Assembly: GCF_006539725.1 (NCBI RefSeq) | Contig: NZ_BJNO01000011.1 | Coordinates: forward strand, 1-64,000 | Origin: Klebsiella terrigena | Lineage (GTDB): Bacteria; Pseudomonadota; Gammaproteobacteria; Enterobacterales; Enterobacteriaceae | Length of the DNA stretch: 64,000 nucleotides | Reading direction: 5' to 3' | Part shown: positions 41,759 through 51,801 of the stretch, in pieces | How positions within the stretch are numbered: position 1 is the stretch's first letter | Layout of the letters: each line of letters opens with the position of its first letter | Notes under the pieces: model-generated | Databases searched by the model: none | Seen by the model: only the letters and a program-made list of their open reading frames with translations | What the model was told of the DNA's origin: nothing | Position numbers and translations under genes: made by a program

Positions 41759-41980
41759 TTATTTACCTACCTGGTGACCGATAATCCCGCCGACCGCTGC
41801 GCCGCCCAGAGTACCCAGGGTGCTGCCGTCGGTTAATACCGCGCCGCCCAGCGCGCCAGCACCGGCGCCAATGGCGGTATTACGATCGCGTTTTGACCAG
41901 TTAGAACACGCGCTCAGGGACATTACCACTGTTACAGCCAGAACTGCTGCAGCCATTTTTTTGCTCATTGAAGTCATCAT
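41759..41980 (-). CDS. osmB: Osmotically inducible lipoprotein OsmB
   Basis: A 73-aa lipoprotein precursor with a signal peptide and lipobox LSAC, then a glycine-rich mature part (GAGAGALGGAVLTDGSTLGTLGGAAVGGIIG) of the Gly-zipper type. In E. coli it is induced by osmotic stress and stationary phase via RpoS and Rcs. Start could be the first or fourth codon (both Met). The 285 bp to the yciT stop hold no convincing gene. Confidence 0.95.
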   Translation of the reverse strand: MMTSMSKKMAAAVLAVTVVMSLSACSNWSKRDRNTAIGAGAGALGGAVLTDGSTLGTLGGAAVGGIIGHQVGK

Positions 41981-42265
41981 ATTTTTCTCCTGAATAATCT
42001 ATTCATGGATACAACTTCCTTTAAAGCATAGCGTGAACTATGCGTTAAGGGCTATTCCATGAAGTTTAGTTGCGCAGGTGTTACTTTAATCACGCGGGTG
42101 ATAGTCACTTCCTGTTATATCGCTAACAATAATTCTACTTTTTTTAAACTTTACCGGCAGGTAAAAAGTCTGAATTGGCGGCTCAGAATACTCTCAGACG
42201 TGGGGCGGTGCGGCCTGCGCCCACCTGAGTGGGCGACGAAGAAAGGAATAGAAGAAGGGGGCAGA

Positions 42266-43015
42266 TCAGGCGACGTTGACGATATCGACGGTTAAACCGC
42301 TGTCAGCCAGCTGCTGACGAGCGGTATCGTGCAGGTTGCTATCGGTAATGATGCGATCAAAGCGCCCAACCGGACCGAGCGGGTAAGGGTGTACGACGCT
42401 GAATTTTGAACTGTCGCTGAGCACAATGGCCTCGCAGCCTTTCTCCAGCACCGCGTTAACCACGTCCGCCCGCATCATATCCCGCCCGGTAAACCCGGTC
42501 TCAAGCTGCCAGCCGTCGATGCCAATGAACGCTTTGCTGAAATGAACCTGCTGGATAAACTGCCGGGTCAGCGGACCGACCATGCTCTCGCTACGTTTCT
42601 GGTAGATCCCGCCGAGGAGGATCACCTCGCCAGGCGTCTCTTTCAGCAGATGAGCAATATAGCTGCTGACGGTAATGATGGTGATATCGCCACGCTCGGC
42701 AAGCGTCCGGGCGAGCAGGGCGTTGCAGCTACCGTTTTCGATAAATACCGTCTCGCCGGACGAAACCCGCTCAGCGGCCCGCATAGCCAGCTCACGCTTA
42801 ATGGCGAAATAGGTCATCATGCGGGTTTCTACGTCCTCGCTATCCAGCGGCACGGCAAAACCGTGGGTACGACGCAGATAGCTCTGCTTTTCCAGCAGAT
42901 TCAAATCCTGACGTACGGTCACTTCAGAGACACCGGTCATTCTCGCGAGATCGGCCACGCTCATGCGGCCTTTATCGATGACCATTTGCAAAATACTTTG
43001 TTGTCGGGCGTTCAT
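42266..43015 (-). CDS. yciT: DeoR-family regulator YciT
   Basis: A 249-aa DeoR-type repressor with the N-terminal HTH ([35 protein letters not shown]) and a C-terminal sugar-phosphate-sensing domain ([37 protein letters not shown]). It matches E. coli YciT closely in length and sequence. The effector is unknown; osmB is adjacent but in E. coli a link is only suggested. Confidence 0.93.
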   Translation of the reverse strand: MNARQQSILQMVIDKGRMSVADLARMTGVSEVTVRQDLNLLEKQSYLRRTHGFAVPLDSEDVETRMMTYFAIKRELAMRAAERVSSGETVFIENGSCNALLARTLAERGDITIITVSSYIAHLLKETPGEVILLGGIYQKRSESMVGPLTRQFIQQVHFSKAFIGIDGWQLETGFTGRDMMRADVVNAVLEKGCEAIVLSDSSKFSVVHPYPLGPVGRFDRIITDSNLHDTARQQLADSGLTVDIVNVA

Positions 43016-43087
43016 AGCAACATCACAGTTAGGGGGCTATTTTACGGGCAATCGACGCTGTACGGTCGGCTGCGGCGCGAAGGGCTG

Positions 43088-43270
43088 TCAGATTTCCCAG
43101 GGGGCTTTCGGCTGACCGGGCTTGCTTTCCGGCTCATCGTTAGCAAGAGCCTGCAGCTCCGCCTTGAGGATCTCCAGATTATGAATCGCGGAGTGATAGT
43201 CTCCGGCAACCAGAATATCCAGCACGGTATCGATACGTTGGGCGAGCAGGCGGGCATTCAGATCAGACAT
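43088..43270 (-). CDS. yciZ: YciZ family protein
   Basis: A 60-aa protein from the ATG at 43270, preceded by AGGA; the in-frame start at 43348 is unsupported. The segment [20 protein letters not shown] and the PKAPWEI end are nearly identical to E. coli YciZ. Function unknown. In E. coli the phosphodiesterase gene pdeR (gmr) lies between yciZ and rnb; here only 177 bp separate them. Confidence 0.9.
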   Translation of the reverse strand: MSDLNARLLAQRIDTVLDILVAGDYHSAIHNLEILKAELQALANDEPESKPGQPKAPWEI

Positions 43271-43404
43271 AGTATTATCCTGGTTACAAAAGCGAATGAA
43301 ATCAATGATGCAAAAAACGGATGCAAAAGAGAAGTGAAAAGATCGCACAACCTATCTCATCGGGAGGTTTTTAGCGCAGGCGCGGGCGGGGAACGGGGAT
43401 TGGC

Positions 43405-43434
43405 TAAAAGAACGGCTCCCTGAGTCGGGAGCCG
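43405..43434 (-). terminator. rnb terminator
   Basis: CGGCTCCC (43413-43420) and GGGAGCCG (43427-43434) form an 8-bp stem; on the minus strand it is followed by TTCTTTTAG. It sits just past the rnb stop. Confidence 0.85.
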
Positions 43435-43447
43435 CTGAGGGGCAATA

Positions 43448-45382
43448 TCAGGCGAACGGCCGGGCAATCACGCTGCGCGTTTCCATTCTGACTTCGGCAA
43501 TCTTGACGTCGATAACGTCGGTCACCTTGTAGACGGTTTCACCTTTAATCTGCACGGTGCCGTTTTCCTGGCTGCAGACCAGCTCATCGCGGACGGCGTG
43601 CAGGAACGGTGCCGGAATAAAGGCAACCGCGCCGTTATCAACCAGGCGCACGCGCATGCCGCCGCGGCTGATATCGATAATTTCCGCCGCAAAGCGCGTA
43701 TCGGTGCCGGCGTTCGGGCTCAGATAGCGCGCGTACAGCCAGTCGCCAACGTCGCGTTCGGCCATCCGGTTCAGTCGACGGCGTTCTGCCATCTGCACCG
43801 CTACGTCATCATTAGGGCGCGCGATGGTGTCACCTTTAATGATGGCTTTCAGCAGGCGATGGTTAATCATATCGCCGTACTTACGAATCGGTGAGGTCCA
43901 GGTGGCGTAGGCTTCGAGGCCAAGGCCGAAATGCGGGCCCGGCTCGGTGCTGATTTCGGCGTAGGACTGGAAGCGACGGATGCGGCTATCGAGGAAGCCG
44001 GAAGGCTGTGCGTCCAGCTCACGGCGCAGCTTGCAGAAGCCGTTAAGGGTCAGCACTTCCTGCGGATCGACGTGCACGTCATGGGTCTTCAGCAGCGCGG
44101 CAAGCTGTTCGGTATTGGCCGGATCGAAGCCGGTATGCACGTTGTAAACGCCAAAGCCCAGACGGTCGCGCAGCACGCGAGCGGCGCAGATGTTGGCGGC
44201 AATCATCGACTCTTCAACGATGCGGTTGGCGATACGGCGCGGCTCGGCAACGATATCCAGCACTTCACCTTTCTCACCCAGCACGAAGCGGTAGTCCGGA
44301 CGGTCCTTAAACACCAGCGCATGGGTTTTACGCCATTCGCTGCGGCGCAGGCACAGGTCCTGCAGCAGGGTAATCTGCTGCGCGATGGCTTCGCTTTCGG
44401 GCTGCCAGCTGCCGCTATTCTCCAGCCAGTCGGAGACGTTGTCGTAGGCCAGCTTTGCTTTCGACTCAATGGTGGCGGCGAAGAATTCAATATCATCTTC
44501 AATCGTACCGTCGGCCGAGAGGATCATGCGGCAGGCCAGCACCGGGCGCGTTTCGTTGGCGCGCAGCGAGCACAGGTCGTCGGAGAGCTCGCGCGGCAGC
44601 ATCGGGATGTTAAAGCCCGGCAGGTAGTTGGTGAAGGCGCGGATTTTTGCCGCGTCGTCCAGCCTGCTGCCTTCGGCGATCCAGGCGGTCGGGTCGGCGA
44701 TCGCGACGGTCAGCTGCAGCTTGCCGTCAGCGGCGGCTTCCACATACAGCGCATCGTCCATATCCTGGGTGCTGGCGCTATCGATGGTCACGAACGCCAG
44801 CGCCGTCAGGTCGCGGCGCTCCAGCCCTTCGTCCAGCATCTCTGTAGCCACGCCGTCTGGCGCTTCTTTTTCCAGATTATGACGCGCCAGGGTCACCCAC
44901 CACGGCACGAAATGGTCGTCGCTGAAGGTGATGAACTGGGTTAATTCGGCGTAGAAGCCGCGATCGCCTTTCAGCGGATGACGGCGCATTTCGGCAACCG
45001 CCCAGTCACCCTCGCTGAAATCGTGGCTGACGCTACGATCGGCGCGGCACGGAATGGCATCTTTCAGCAGCGGATGATCGGGAACGATAGACAGGCGATC
45101 GTCTTTCTTATGCACTTTACCAACGAAACGCGTCAGGAAAGGCTCGATCAACTCTTCCGGCTCCGCGCTTTCACGTTCTTTTTCAGTATGGACCACGGCG
45201 GTAATACGATCGCCATGCATCACTTTTTTCATTTGCGGCGGCGGAATGAAATAGCTTTTCTGCGAGTCAACTTCGAGGAAGCCAAAGCCTTTTTCCGTAC
45301 CCTTAACGACCCCTTCAACGCGAGGAGTCTGAGAATGCAGTTGCTGTTTAAGCTGCGCTAGCAGCGGGTTGTCCTGAAACAT
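43448..45382 (-). CDS. rnb: Exoribonuclease II
   Basis: A 644-aa processive 3'-5' hydrolytic exoribonuclease, same length as E. coli RNase II. Two N-terminal cold-shock domains are followed by the RNB catalytic domain with [17 protein letters not shown] (metal-binding Asp residues) and ending near [15 protein letters not shown], then a C-terminal S1 domain. It degrades unstructured mRNA ends. Confidence 0.98.
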   Translation of the reverse strand: MFQDNPLLAQLKQQLHSQTPRVEGVVKGTEKGFGFLEVDSQKSYFIPPPQMKKVMHGDRITAVVHTEKERESAEPEELIEPFLTRFVGKVHKKDDRLSIVPDHPLLKDAIPCRADRSVSHDFSEGDWAVAEMRRHPLKGDRGFYAELTQFITFSDDHFVPWWVTLARHNLEKEAPDGVATEMLDEGLERRDLTALAFVTIDSASTQDMDDALYVEAAADGKLQLTVAIADPTAWIAEGSRLDDAAKIRAFTNYLPGFNIPMLPRELSDDLCSLRANETRPVLACRMILSADGTIEDDIEFFAATIESKAKLAYDNVSDWLENSGSWQPESEAIAQQITLLQDLCLRRSEWRKTHALVFKDRPDYRFVLGEKGEVLDIVAEPRRIANRIVEESMIAANICAARVLRDRLGFGVYNVHTGFDPANTEQLAALLKTHDVHVDPQEVLTLNGFCKLRRELDAQPSGFLDSRIRRFQSYAEISTEPGPHFGLGLEAYATWTSPIRKYGDMINHRLLKAIIKGDTIARPNDDVAVQMAERRRLNRMAERDVGDWLYARYLSPNAGTDTRFAAEIIDISRGGMRVRLVDNGAVAFIPAPFLHAVRDELVCSQENGTVQIKGETVYKVTDVIDVKIAEVRMETRSVIARPFA

Positions 45383-45462
45383 AATTTGGTATTTTCGTGG
45401 CTAAAAGAGCGGCTGTCATTTTTACGCGATTATGCCTGTTGCAGCAAGCGCTGTTTGGCATT

Positions 45463-46620
45463 TTACGTCCGTTGACCAACATTGCCGAGGGCGATTTTCA
45501 GCCGGTTGATCCAGCCGCATAGCCCGCACCAGGCCAGAATATCGATAACCTGAGTTCGGGAAAGCCCGTATTCAGTGAGGGGCGTTAGCTGAGCGGCGCT
45601 GAAGCGGTCGGGGGAGCGGGTTAACAGCTGCACCGCCAGATAGATTGCGCGTTCGGATTGATGCCTTTCGCCCCACGCCTGAAGCGCACGATCGTCGTGG
45701 CGGAGCGCCTCAGGAAACGTCGGCGAGGCGGACCATTCTCGCGCCCAGGCGTTAAAGCAGCTGACGCTGCCGTTGATCCGCGCCGCAATCAGCGCGACCA
45801 GCGGCGCAAACGGCTGATTTTCACTCAGTCGGGTCAGCAGCTCATCCTGCGCGCTGAGGATAGCATCATGTACCGCCAGCAGCGGCGCCAGCTCGGCGAG
45901 GCCGGGATGTTGCTGCCAGCTGACCAGCCGTGCCTGGCGATCGTCGTCAGCGTAGCGCAGGTCGCTGTCGTTAACGTCGGCCAGCCAGTCGGCGTCCGCG
46001 GCGGCAAAGCCTTCTGCCGGCGCATCCTCCTGCTGCGGCATTCCCGGCATCCAGCGCACCGGAAAGCCCAGCGTCGCCTGGAAGGTGGCGATTGCGCGGG
46101 CCTGGAAGCCAACGAAACCGATAATCTGGTTAATCAGGATAATATCGCGGCTGGTTAAGCCCACTTCGTCCAGCTGGCTGCGGGAGAGGGAGGTAATGAC
46201 CGAGGGCGAGCTGGCCAGCTGGCGCGCATACTGCGTGATCTGCGCCAGACGACGATTGCTCTCGCGGGATGAGTCCGGGCCAGGCAGCGGCGCCAGGCGC
46301 GCCGCATAGTGGTTACACAGCCGCTGCACGCCATAGACCTGCGCGACGGTGAGCGCCGTGCTCAGGCGGTCGTAGGCGCTAAAAGTTTGCAGACGATTCG
46401 CCGTCACGGAGGTCGGAAAGAGCGCGTCGGCCAAACATCGTGCCGGCGCCAGCCAGCCCGCATGCGCGTGGAGCAGCTCTGCGGGCAACGTCAGGTCGAG
46501 TAAAAAACGGTCTTCGACATACGCGGCTTCAGGGACGAGCGGTAATACATCCACCGGGCAGATTGTTGACTGGGTCTCGTGATACCAGTGGTTTTTGCCA
46601 TACACGCGGCGTTGCTCCAT
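45463..46620 (-). CDS. yciW: YciW, CMD-domain protein of cysteine metabolism
   Basis: A 385-aa protein with two carboxymuconolactone-decarboxylase/AhpD-like helical domains, annotated in E. coli as a putative peroxidase. The first domain includes QLDEVGLTSRDIILINQIIGFVGFQARA and the second LTEYGLSRTQVIDILAWCGLCGWINRLK. The AhpD-type CxxC is not clear in the first domain; the second has WCGLC. YciW expression and function are linked to CysB and cysteine/methionine metabolism in E. coli. Confidence 0.88.
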   Translation of the reverse strand: MEQRRVYGKNHWYHETQSTICPVDVLPLVPEAAYVEDRFLLDLTLPAELLHAHAGWLAPARCLADALFPTSVTANRLQTFSAYDRLSTALTVAQVYGVQRLCNHYAARLAPLPGPDSSRESNRRLAQITQYARQLASSPSVITSLSRSQLDEVGLTSRDIILINQIIGFVGFQARAIATFQATLGFPVRWMPGMPQQEDAPAEGFAAADADWLADVNDSDLRYADDDRQARLVSWQQHPGLAELAPLLAVHDAILSAQDELLTRLSENQPFAPLVALIAARINGSVSCFNAWAREWSASPTFPEALRHDDRALQAWGERHQSERAIYLAVQLLTRSPDRFSAAQLTPLTEYGLSRTQVIDILAWCGLCGWINRLKIALGNVGQRT

Positions 46621-46790
46621 GGGCGTTCCTTGATCGATATGTGTCCGGCCGCACTTCTGTGGGCCATCTATGCATAACTATCCTGGCGTAACCCTGGAGC
46701 AGGAGAAAATATTGATACGTGCTAACAAATAGCTGATTGGAATAACAGAGCGGGAGAGATGGCGCAAAAGGTCGTCAGCAGCAGCAGAGT

Positions 46791-46818
46791 AAAACCCTCC
46801 TCACGGGCGTGAGGAGGG
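46791..46818 (-). terminator. fabI terminator
   Basis: CCCTCCTCAC (46795-46804) and GTGAGGAGGG (46809-46818) form a 10-bp stem with a 4-nt loop; on the minus strand it is followed by TTTTAC. It ends just after the fabI stop at 46827. Confidence 0.88.
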
Positions 46819-46826
46819 CAAAGAAC

Positions 46827-47615
46827 TTATTTCAGTTCCAGCTCGTTCATAGCGGCAATGCTGAAGCCGCCGTCAACGTGAACCACTTCACCGGAGATGC
46901 CCGCAGAGAGGTTAGAGCACAGGAACGCTGCGCTGTTGCCGACATCTTCGATGGTCACGGTACGACGAATCGGGGTGACGGCTTCGCAGTGGGCCAGCAT
47001 TTTACGGAAATCTTTAATCCCGGATGCTGCCAGAGTACGGATCGGACCAGCAGAGATGGCGTTGACGCGCACGCCTTCCGGACCCATCGCGTTCGCCATG
47101 TAGCGTACGTTCGCTTCCAGAGACGCTTTAGCCAGGCCCATCACGTTGTAGTTAGGGATTGCGCGCTCTGCGCCCAGGTAGGAGAGCGTCAGCAGGGCGG
47201 AGCCTGGGTTCAGCATCTCGCGGCAGGCTTTCGCCATCGCCACAAAGCTGTAGGCGCTGATGTCGTGAGCGATTTTGAAACCTTCACGGGTTACCGCGTT
47301 AACGTAGTCGCCGTCCAGCTGATCCGCCGGTGCGAAACCGATTGAGTGAACGAAACCGTCGAATTTCGGCCATACTTTGGTCAGTTCGGTGAACAGAGAC
47401 TCAATGCTCTCATCTTCAGCCACGTCGCACGGCAGTACGATGTTGGAACCCAGTGCCGCAGCAAATTCTTCCACACGACCTTTCAGTTTGTCGTTCTGAT
47501 AGGTGAACGCCAGTTCAGCCCCTTCACGGTGCATTGCTTGCGCAATACCGTAGGCGATGGACAGTTTGCTGGCAACGCCAGTCACCAGAATGCGCTTACC
47601 GGAAAGAAAACCCAT
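46827..47615 (-). CDS. fabI: Enoyl-ACP reductase [NADH]
   Basis: A 262-aa SDR-type enoyl reductase completing each fatty-acid elongation cycle, and the triclosan target. The cofactor loop is [14 protein letters not shown]; Tyr146, Tyr156 and Lys163 equivalents are in [20 protein letters not shown]. The triclosan-critical Gly93 region reads [15 protein letters not shown], wild-type. The 297 bp upstream to the HutD gene contain its promoter and no gene. In E. coli ycjD and sapF come next; here an accessory insert intervenes. Confidence 0.98.
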   Translation of the reverse strand: MGFLSGKRILVTGVASKLSIAYGIAQAMHREGAELAFTYQNDKLKGRVEEFAAALGSNIVLPCDVAEDESIESLFTELTKVWPKFDGFVHSIGFAPADQLDGDYVNAVTREGFKIAHDISAYSFVAMAKACREMLNPGSALLTLSYLGAERAIPNYNVMGLAKASLEANVRYMANAMGPEGVRVNAISAGPIRTLAASGIKDFRKMLAHCEAVTPIRRTVTIEDVGNSAAFLCSNLSAGISGEVVHVDGGFSIAAMNELELK

Positions 47616-47912
47616 AGCTTTAATCCTTATCGTTATTGCTTATTTTTACTTTAACAATCATGTAGTTAGTGTTGTTATTTCAAAATAACTCAAATTTAGC
47701 CGAGAATTATATCCCACTGACGACCCCCTGTGTCACGCTATTTTTCAGCAATAGCCGACATCCCGCGGGCGACATCGGCGCTACCGCTGCGTTCATGGGC
47801 GTCAACCTTCACGGTCAGCGCAGGCGGCTTATCGTATCCCTGCCATCGCGTACTCTCCAGTATATCACCGGATATCGCGGGCGTTCGGCGCCGTTCTCCG
47901 GGCAAAATGCGG

Positions 47913-48455
47913 CTAACGTACGCTCAGGCTCGCCAGCAGCAGCCTGGCGTCGGCGGAGTGCGGGAGAAGCTCCCCCGGCGGCGTATCCTGCCACCAGATG
48001 CCGCTCCCGGCAGCGTGCAGCTGCTCCCCCAACTGCCAGCGACCTTGCAGCACCCAGGCGACACCCGCCGCGCCGGGCCGCCGCGCGGTGGATACCACGC
48101 TCACCTGCGCCGTGGCCCGGCTACGCTGGGTCATGATGTTGAAGTCCAGCCCCGGCTGCGCAATCCCCTCGCTGGCCAGCGGCCATTCGCCGGCAAAGGC
48201 CCATGGCTCCCACAGGTGCAGGTGATGGGCGATATCTCCGCCGCGCAGCCACAGCGAACCGCCGTCTATTAGCGTTATCACCCGATCTACGCCCGGAAAA
48301 GCCGAAAACGGCCCGTCGCTTTGTAAAGTGGCGATGCTGGCCCGCCAGAGAAACGGCGCATCAGGCGACGGCACGCTGACGATTTCACGGGTTTCGCCGC
48401 CGCCGTTTTTCCACGGCGTGACGGGCAGGGAGGAAAATGTAAAGGGCATAATCAT
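47913..48455 (-). CDS. HutD/Ves-family cupin-like protein
   Basis: A protein of 180 aa from the ATG at 48455 (or 183 aa from 48464; the AAGGTGG site is too close to the first ATG and better spaced for the second). The family signature WKNGGGETREI near the N-terminus and FLWRASIATLQSDGPFSAFPGVDR place it in HutD/Ves. HutD in Pseudomonas is proposed to limit excess urocanate-driven hut expression; Ves is a cold-linked homologue in E. coli. Here it is divergent from an ABC importer and a histidine ammonia-lyase homologue, which fits the HutD side of the family. Confidence 0.85.
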   Translation of the reverse strand: MIMPFTFSSLPVTPWKNGGGETREIVSVPSPDAPFLWRASIATLQSDGPFSAFPGVDRVITLIDGGSLWLRGGDIAHHLHLWEPWAFAGEWPLASEGIAQPGLDFNIMTQRSRATAQVSVVSTARRPGAAGVAWVLQGRWQLGEQLHAAGSGIWWQDTPPGELLPHSADARLLLASLSVR

Positions 48456-48674
48456 CGCGGGCATACCACCTTATATGTGAATACATGTAAATTTTTTGAT
48501 ACATCTAGTTTTCAATTCAATTACAAATTATTTACAGCCTGGTTCACAAATCCATCATCGGAACAGTGTATGGAATTGTCAATGCTTGTATATACATGAT
48601 CTGTCATCTGCGATTTGTACCCGCCTGGCAGCAGCCGCACGGCAACTATTTTAATGGCATCAGGAGAATCAATC
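48456..48674. promoter_or_regulatory. Divergent promoter region with HutC-like operator
   Basis: The AT-rich interval between the HutD gene and the ABC importer contains TGTATATACA (48587-48596), a perfect 10-bp palindrome within CTTGTATATACATG. HutC, the GntR-type histidine-utilisation repressor, binds TGTAnnTACA-type sites. A second small palindrome, TACATGTA, lies at 48482-48489 near the HutD start. No hutC gene is in the window, so control would come from elsewhere. Confidence 0.55.
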
Positions 48675-49532
48675 ATGAATCAGAGCATCACCTTTCGTCA
48701 GACCTGCCTGTCAGCCCTGTTTTCTGGACTATTGCTCTGCGGTGGATCGGTCAATGCGAAGGAGTGGAAGTCGATTACCATCGCGACCGAAGGAGGGTAT
48801 GAGCCCTGGAACCTGACGCTGCCGGGAGGGAAGCTGAGCGGATTCGAACCCGAGCTGATGGCAAATCTCTGCCAGCGCATGGGGATTGAGTGCAAGCTGG
48901 TGGTGCAAAACTGGGACGGGATGATCGCCGGCCTGAACGCGGGCAAATACGACGTGATTATGGATGCCATTGTGATCACCCCTGAGCGGAAGCAGGTGGT
49001 CACCTTCACGCAGCCTTATGCCGCCACGCCGGCCTCATTTATTGCGGTAAAAGGCACGCTGCTGCCGCCAGCGACCGGCGCCGGCCACACCATCAAGCTC
49101 CACGATGACGAAAAAGAGATTCAGGCGGCGATTGCGCCGCTGCGGGCGGCGCTAAAAGGGAAAACCATTGGTATCGCCTCCGGTACCGTCTATACGCCGT
49201 TTATTGACAAGTATTTCAAAGATATCGCGGACATTCGTGAATACAACAGCTCGGCGGATGCGATTCTCGATCTGCAGTCCGAGCGTATTGATGCGGTGTT
49301 TGACGATATTACCTTTGCCAATACCACGCTGGCGCGCCCGGAAAATAGCAACCTGAACTTTAGCGGCCCGCAGCTGAGCGGCCCCATTTGGGGGGAAGGC
49401 GAAGCGATGGGCGTTCGCCATGCGGATGCCGATTTGAAAGCGAAGCTCGATGCGGCAATTCAGACCGCGCTGGCCGACGGAACGGTGAAAAAGCTGAGTG
49501 AAAAATGGTTTAAGAGTGACGTCACCCCATAA
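48675..49532 (+). CDS. ABC importer substrate-binding protein (HisJ type)
   Basis: A 285-aa periplasmic protein from the ATG at 48675 (AGGAG upstream). Residues 1-28 are a signal peptide ending at SVNA. The mature part is a family-3 solute-binding protein: ITIATEGGYEPWN, FEPELMANLCQRMGIECKLV, and GLNAGKYDVIMDAIVITPERKQVV. Relatives bind basic amino acids, opines or histidine. In this operon the ligand is probably the substrate of the linked lyase, such as an imidazole amino acid or betaine; that is inference. Confidence 0.88.
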   Translation: MNQSITFRQTCLSALFSGLLLCGGSVNAKEWKSITIATEGGYEPWNLTLPGGKLSGFEPELMANLCQRMGIECKLVVQNWDGMIAGLNAGKYDVIMDAIVITPERKQVVTFTQPYAATPASFIAVKGTLLPPATGAGHTIKLHDDEKEIQAAIAPLRAALKGKTIGIASGTVYTPFIDKYFKDIADIREYNSSADAILDLQSERIDAVFDDITFANTTLARPENSNLNFSGPQLSGPIWGEGEAMGVRHADADLKAKLDAAIQTALADGTVKKLSEKWFKSDVTP

Positions 49533-49544
49533 GCGAGGTTGAAG

Positions 49545-50264
49545 ATGGCAAGTCTGCTGAGTTTTGGTGAGAACGGCTGGGGGACGGTCATCCTTAGCGC
49601 AACACTGACAACGCTTCTTTTGTCCCTCGCCGCGCTTGCGGTGGGGGCGGTAGTGGGGGGCATCATTGCCGCCGCAAAGCTGTCGCCCCGAGCGCCGGCC
49701 CGCTGGTTTGGCTCGGCCTATTCGGTGGTGTTTCGCGGCATCCCTGAGCTGCTGGTTATCTACCTGTTCTATTTTGGCGGGTCGGGGCTGGTGTCGTGGG
49801 TAGGGCAGCTGTTTGGCGCCGATGGTTTTATTGAAATCCCGCCGTTCCTGATAGGTTCGCTGGCTATCGGCCTCATTTCCGCCTCCTATCAGGCCGAAGT
49901 TTATCGCGCGGCGCGTCTGGCGCTGACGCCGGGTGAGGTTGAGGCGGCGCTGGCCATCGGCATGCCGCGCTGGCGCATTTTCCAGCGGATTATGCTGCCG
50001 CAAATTGTGCGCTACTCGCTGCCGGGGCTGTCCAACGTGTGGCAAATGAGCCTGAAGGACTCGGCGCTGGTTTCGGTTACCGGGATCGTGGAGCTGATGC
50101 GCGCCAGCCAGATAGCCGCCGGATCCACCCGGGAATACTTCCTGTTCTACCTGATTGGCGGCGGTTGCTACCTGCTCCTGACGTTACTCTCTAACCGGGC
50201 ATTTATTCGGGCGGAAATTCGTCTCAATCGGGCCTGGTCCCGCCGCGCGGCGGCTCAGGCCTAA
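49545..50264 (+). CDS. ABC importer permease 1 (HisQ type)
   Basis: A 239-aa inner-membrane permease from the ATG at 49545, which has a GAGG site; the TTG at 49539 is less likely. It has about five TM helices and the EAA loop EVEAALAIGMPRWRIFQRIMLPQIVRYSLPG that contacts the ATPase. It lies 12 bp after the binding-protein gene and pairs with the next permease. Confidence 0.88.
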   Translation: MASLLSFGENGWGTVILSATLTTLLLSLAALAVGAVVGGIIAAAKLSPRAPARWFGSAYSVVFRGIPELLVIYLFYFGGSGLVSWVGQLFGADGFIEIPPFLIGSLAIGLISASYQAEVYRAARLALTPGEVEAALAIGMPRWRIFQRIMLPQIVRYSLPGLSNVWQMSLKDSALVSVTGIVELMRASQIAAGSTREYFLFYLIGGGCYLLLTLLSNRAFIRAEIRLNRAWSRRAAAQA

Positions 50265-50273
50265 GGAGAATCT

Positions 50274-51005
50274 ATGTTTATCGACTTCGCCTTCCTCAGC
50301 GACACGTTTTTAAAACTCTGCACCGCACTGCCGGTGACGCTGGGGCTGTTTATCAGCTCGTTTATCTGCGGCGGGGTACTGGCGCTGGGCGTGCTGGCGC
50401 TGCGGATGAGCCGCTGGCCGCTGCTGAGCGGTTTTGCGAAAGGCTACATTCTGATCTTTCGCGGCTCTCCGCTGCTGATTCAGCTGTTTCTGATCTACTA
50501 CGGGCTGGGGCAGTTCGGCGTTATCCGCCACAGCTTTTTATGGCCGCTGCTGCGGGAGCCGTTCATCTGCGCGGTGCTGGCGCTGGCTCTGTGCACTGCG
50601 GCCTATACGGCCGAAATCCTGCGCGGGGCGCTGCTGGCGGTTCCCATCGGCCAGATTGAGGCCGGCCAGGCCTGCGGAATGTCGCGCTTCCTGCTGCTGC
50701 GCAGGATTGTCGCCCCGGTGATGCTGCGCTACGCGCTGCCGGCCTACTCCACCGAAGCGATTCTGTTGGTGAAATCGACGGCGCTGGCCAGCCTGGTCAC
50801 GGTATGGGACGTCACCGGCGTGGCGCAGCAGATTATCCAACGAACCTACCGGACGATGGAGGTCTTTCTCTGCGCCGCAGCGATCTACCTGCTACTTAAC
50901 TTTATTATCGTGCAGCTTTATGCCCTGCTGGAGCGTCGCCTGACGCCGCACACCCGGCAAAACCCTGCCACCGTTTCACTCAATACCGCCGCTAAAGGAG
51001 AGTAG
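50274..51005 (+). CDS. ABC importer permease 2 (HisM type)
   Basis: A 243-aa permease of the same polar-amino-acid family, with about five TM helices and the EAA loop [32 protein letters not shown]. The [20 protein letters not shown] segment is typical of HisM/OccM. AGGAG precedes the start, 9 bp after the first permease gene. Confidence 0.88.
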   Translation: MFIDFAFLSDTFLKLCTALPVTLGLFISSFICGGVLALGVLALRMSRWPLLSGFAKGYILIFRGSPLLIQLFLIYYGLGQFGVIRHSFLWPLLREPFICAVLALALCTAAYTAEILRGALLAVPIGQIEAGQACGMSRFLLLRRIVAPVMLRYALPAYSTEAILLVKSTALASLVTVWDVTGVAQQIIQRTYRTMEVFLCAAAIYLLLNFIIVQLYALLERRLTPHTRQNPATVSLNTAAKGE

Positions 51006-51006
51006 T

Positions 51007-51801
51007 ATGCACGATTCCCGTCCCGTGACGCTGTCAGTCAGCGACATCCACAAATCCTTTGGTTCGCTCGAGGTGTTAAAGGGGATTTCTATCCAGGCGC
51101 AAAAAGGCGATGTGATTTCGATCCTTGGCGCCAGCGGTTCAGGAAAAAGCACGCTCCTGCGCTGCATTAACCTGCTGGAAACGCCGGATGCGGGCGTGGT
51201 CAGCGTCGGCGGTGAAACCATCGAGATGAAGCATCATGCCCGCGGCCACCGTCTGGCGGCCAACCCGAAGCAGATTGAGCGCCTCCGCTCGCGGCTGGGG
51301 ATGGTTTTTCAAAGCTTCAACCTGTGGTCGCATATGACGGTACTGCAAAATGTTATCGAAGGCCCGCACTACGTTTTAAAACGCAGTAAGCAGGAGTGTA
51401 TTGAACAGGCGGAGCAGCTGCTCGATCGCGTTGGCATGCTGAACCGCAAGGACTTCTACCCGGCACAGCTCTCCGGCGGGCAGCAGCAGCGGGTGGCCAT
51501 CGCCCGTGCGCTGGCAATGGATCCGGAAGTGATGCTTTTCGATGAGCCGACCTCGGCGCTGGACCCGGAGCTGGTCGGTGAGGTGTTGAAAGTGATGCGC
51601 AGCCTGGCAGAAGAGGGGCGCACCATGCTGGTGGTGACCCATGAGCTAGGATTTGCCCGCCACGTCTCCAACCGCGTGGTGTTTATGCATCAGGGGACGA
51701 TCGACTGCGACGGCCCGCCGGACGCGCTCTTTGGTTCACACGCATCGCCGCGTTTTCAGCAGTTTATTTCCAGCCACCATCAGCCGGGGCAGCCAGTATG
51801 A
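51007..51801 (+). CDS. ABC importer ATPase (HisP type)
   Basis: A 264-aa ATPase with Walker [10 protein letters not shown], the Q-loop in MVFQSFNLW, the signature [15 protein letters not shown] and Walker [15 protein letters not shown], then the H-loop VTHELGFA. All catalytic motifs are intact. It starts 1 bp after the second permease and its stop overlaps the start of the lyase gene (ATGA), so import and catabolism are translationally coupled. Confidence 0.92.
   Translation: MHDSRPVTLSVSDIHKSFGSLEVLKGISIQAQKGDVISILGASGSGKSTLLRCINLLETPDAGVVSVGGETIEMKHHARGHRLAANPKQIERLRSRLGMVFQSFNLWSHMTVLQNVIEGPHYVLKRSKQECIEQAEQLLDRVGMLNRKDFYPAQLSGGQQQRVAIARALAMDPEVMLFDEPTSALDPELVGEVLKVMRSLAEEGRTMLVVTHELGFARHVSNRVVFMHQGTIDCDGPPDALFGSHASPRFQQFISSHHQPGQPV

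Noticed and set aside
42059-42295. A 78-codon plus-strand ORF between osmB and yciT
   Set aside because: No convincing ribosome site, no recognisable domain, and it runs into the 3' end of yciT on the other strand.
43931-44944. A 337-codon open frame on the plus strand opposite rnb
   Set aside because: Antisense shadow of RNase II; no family motifs.
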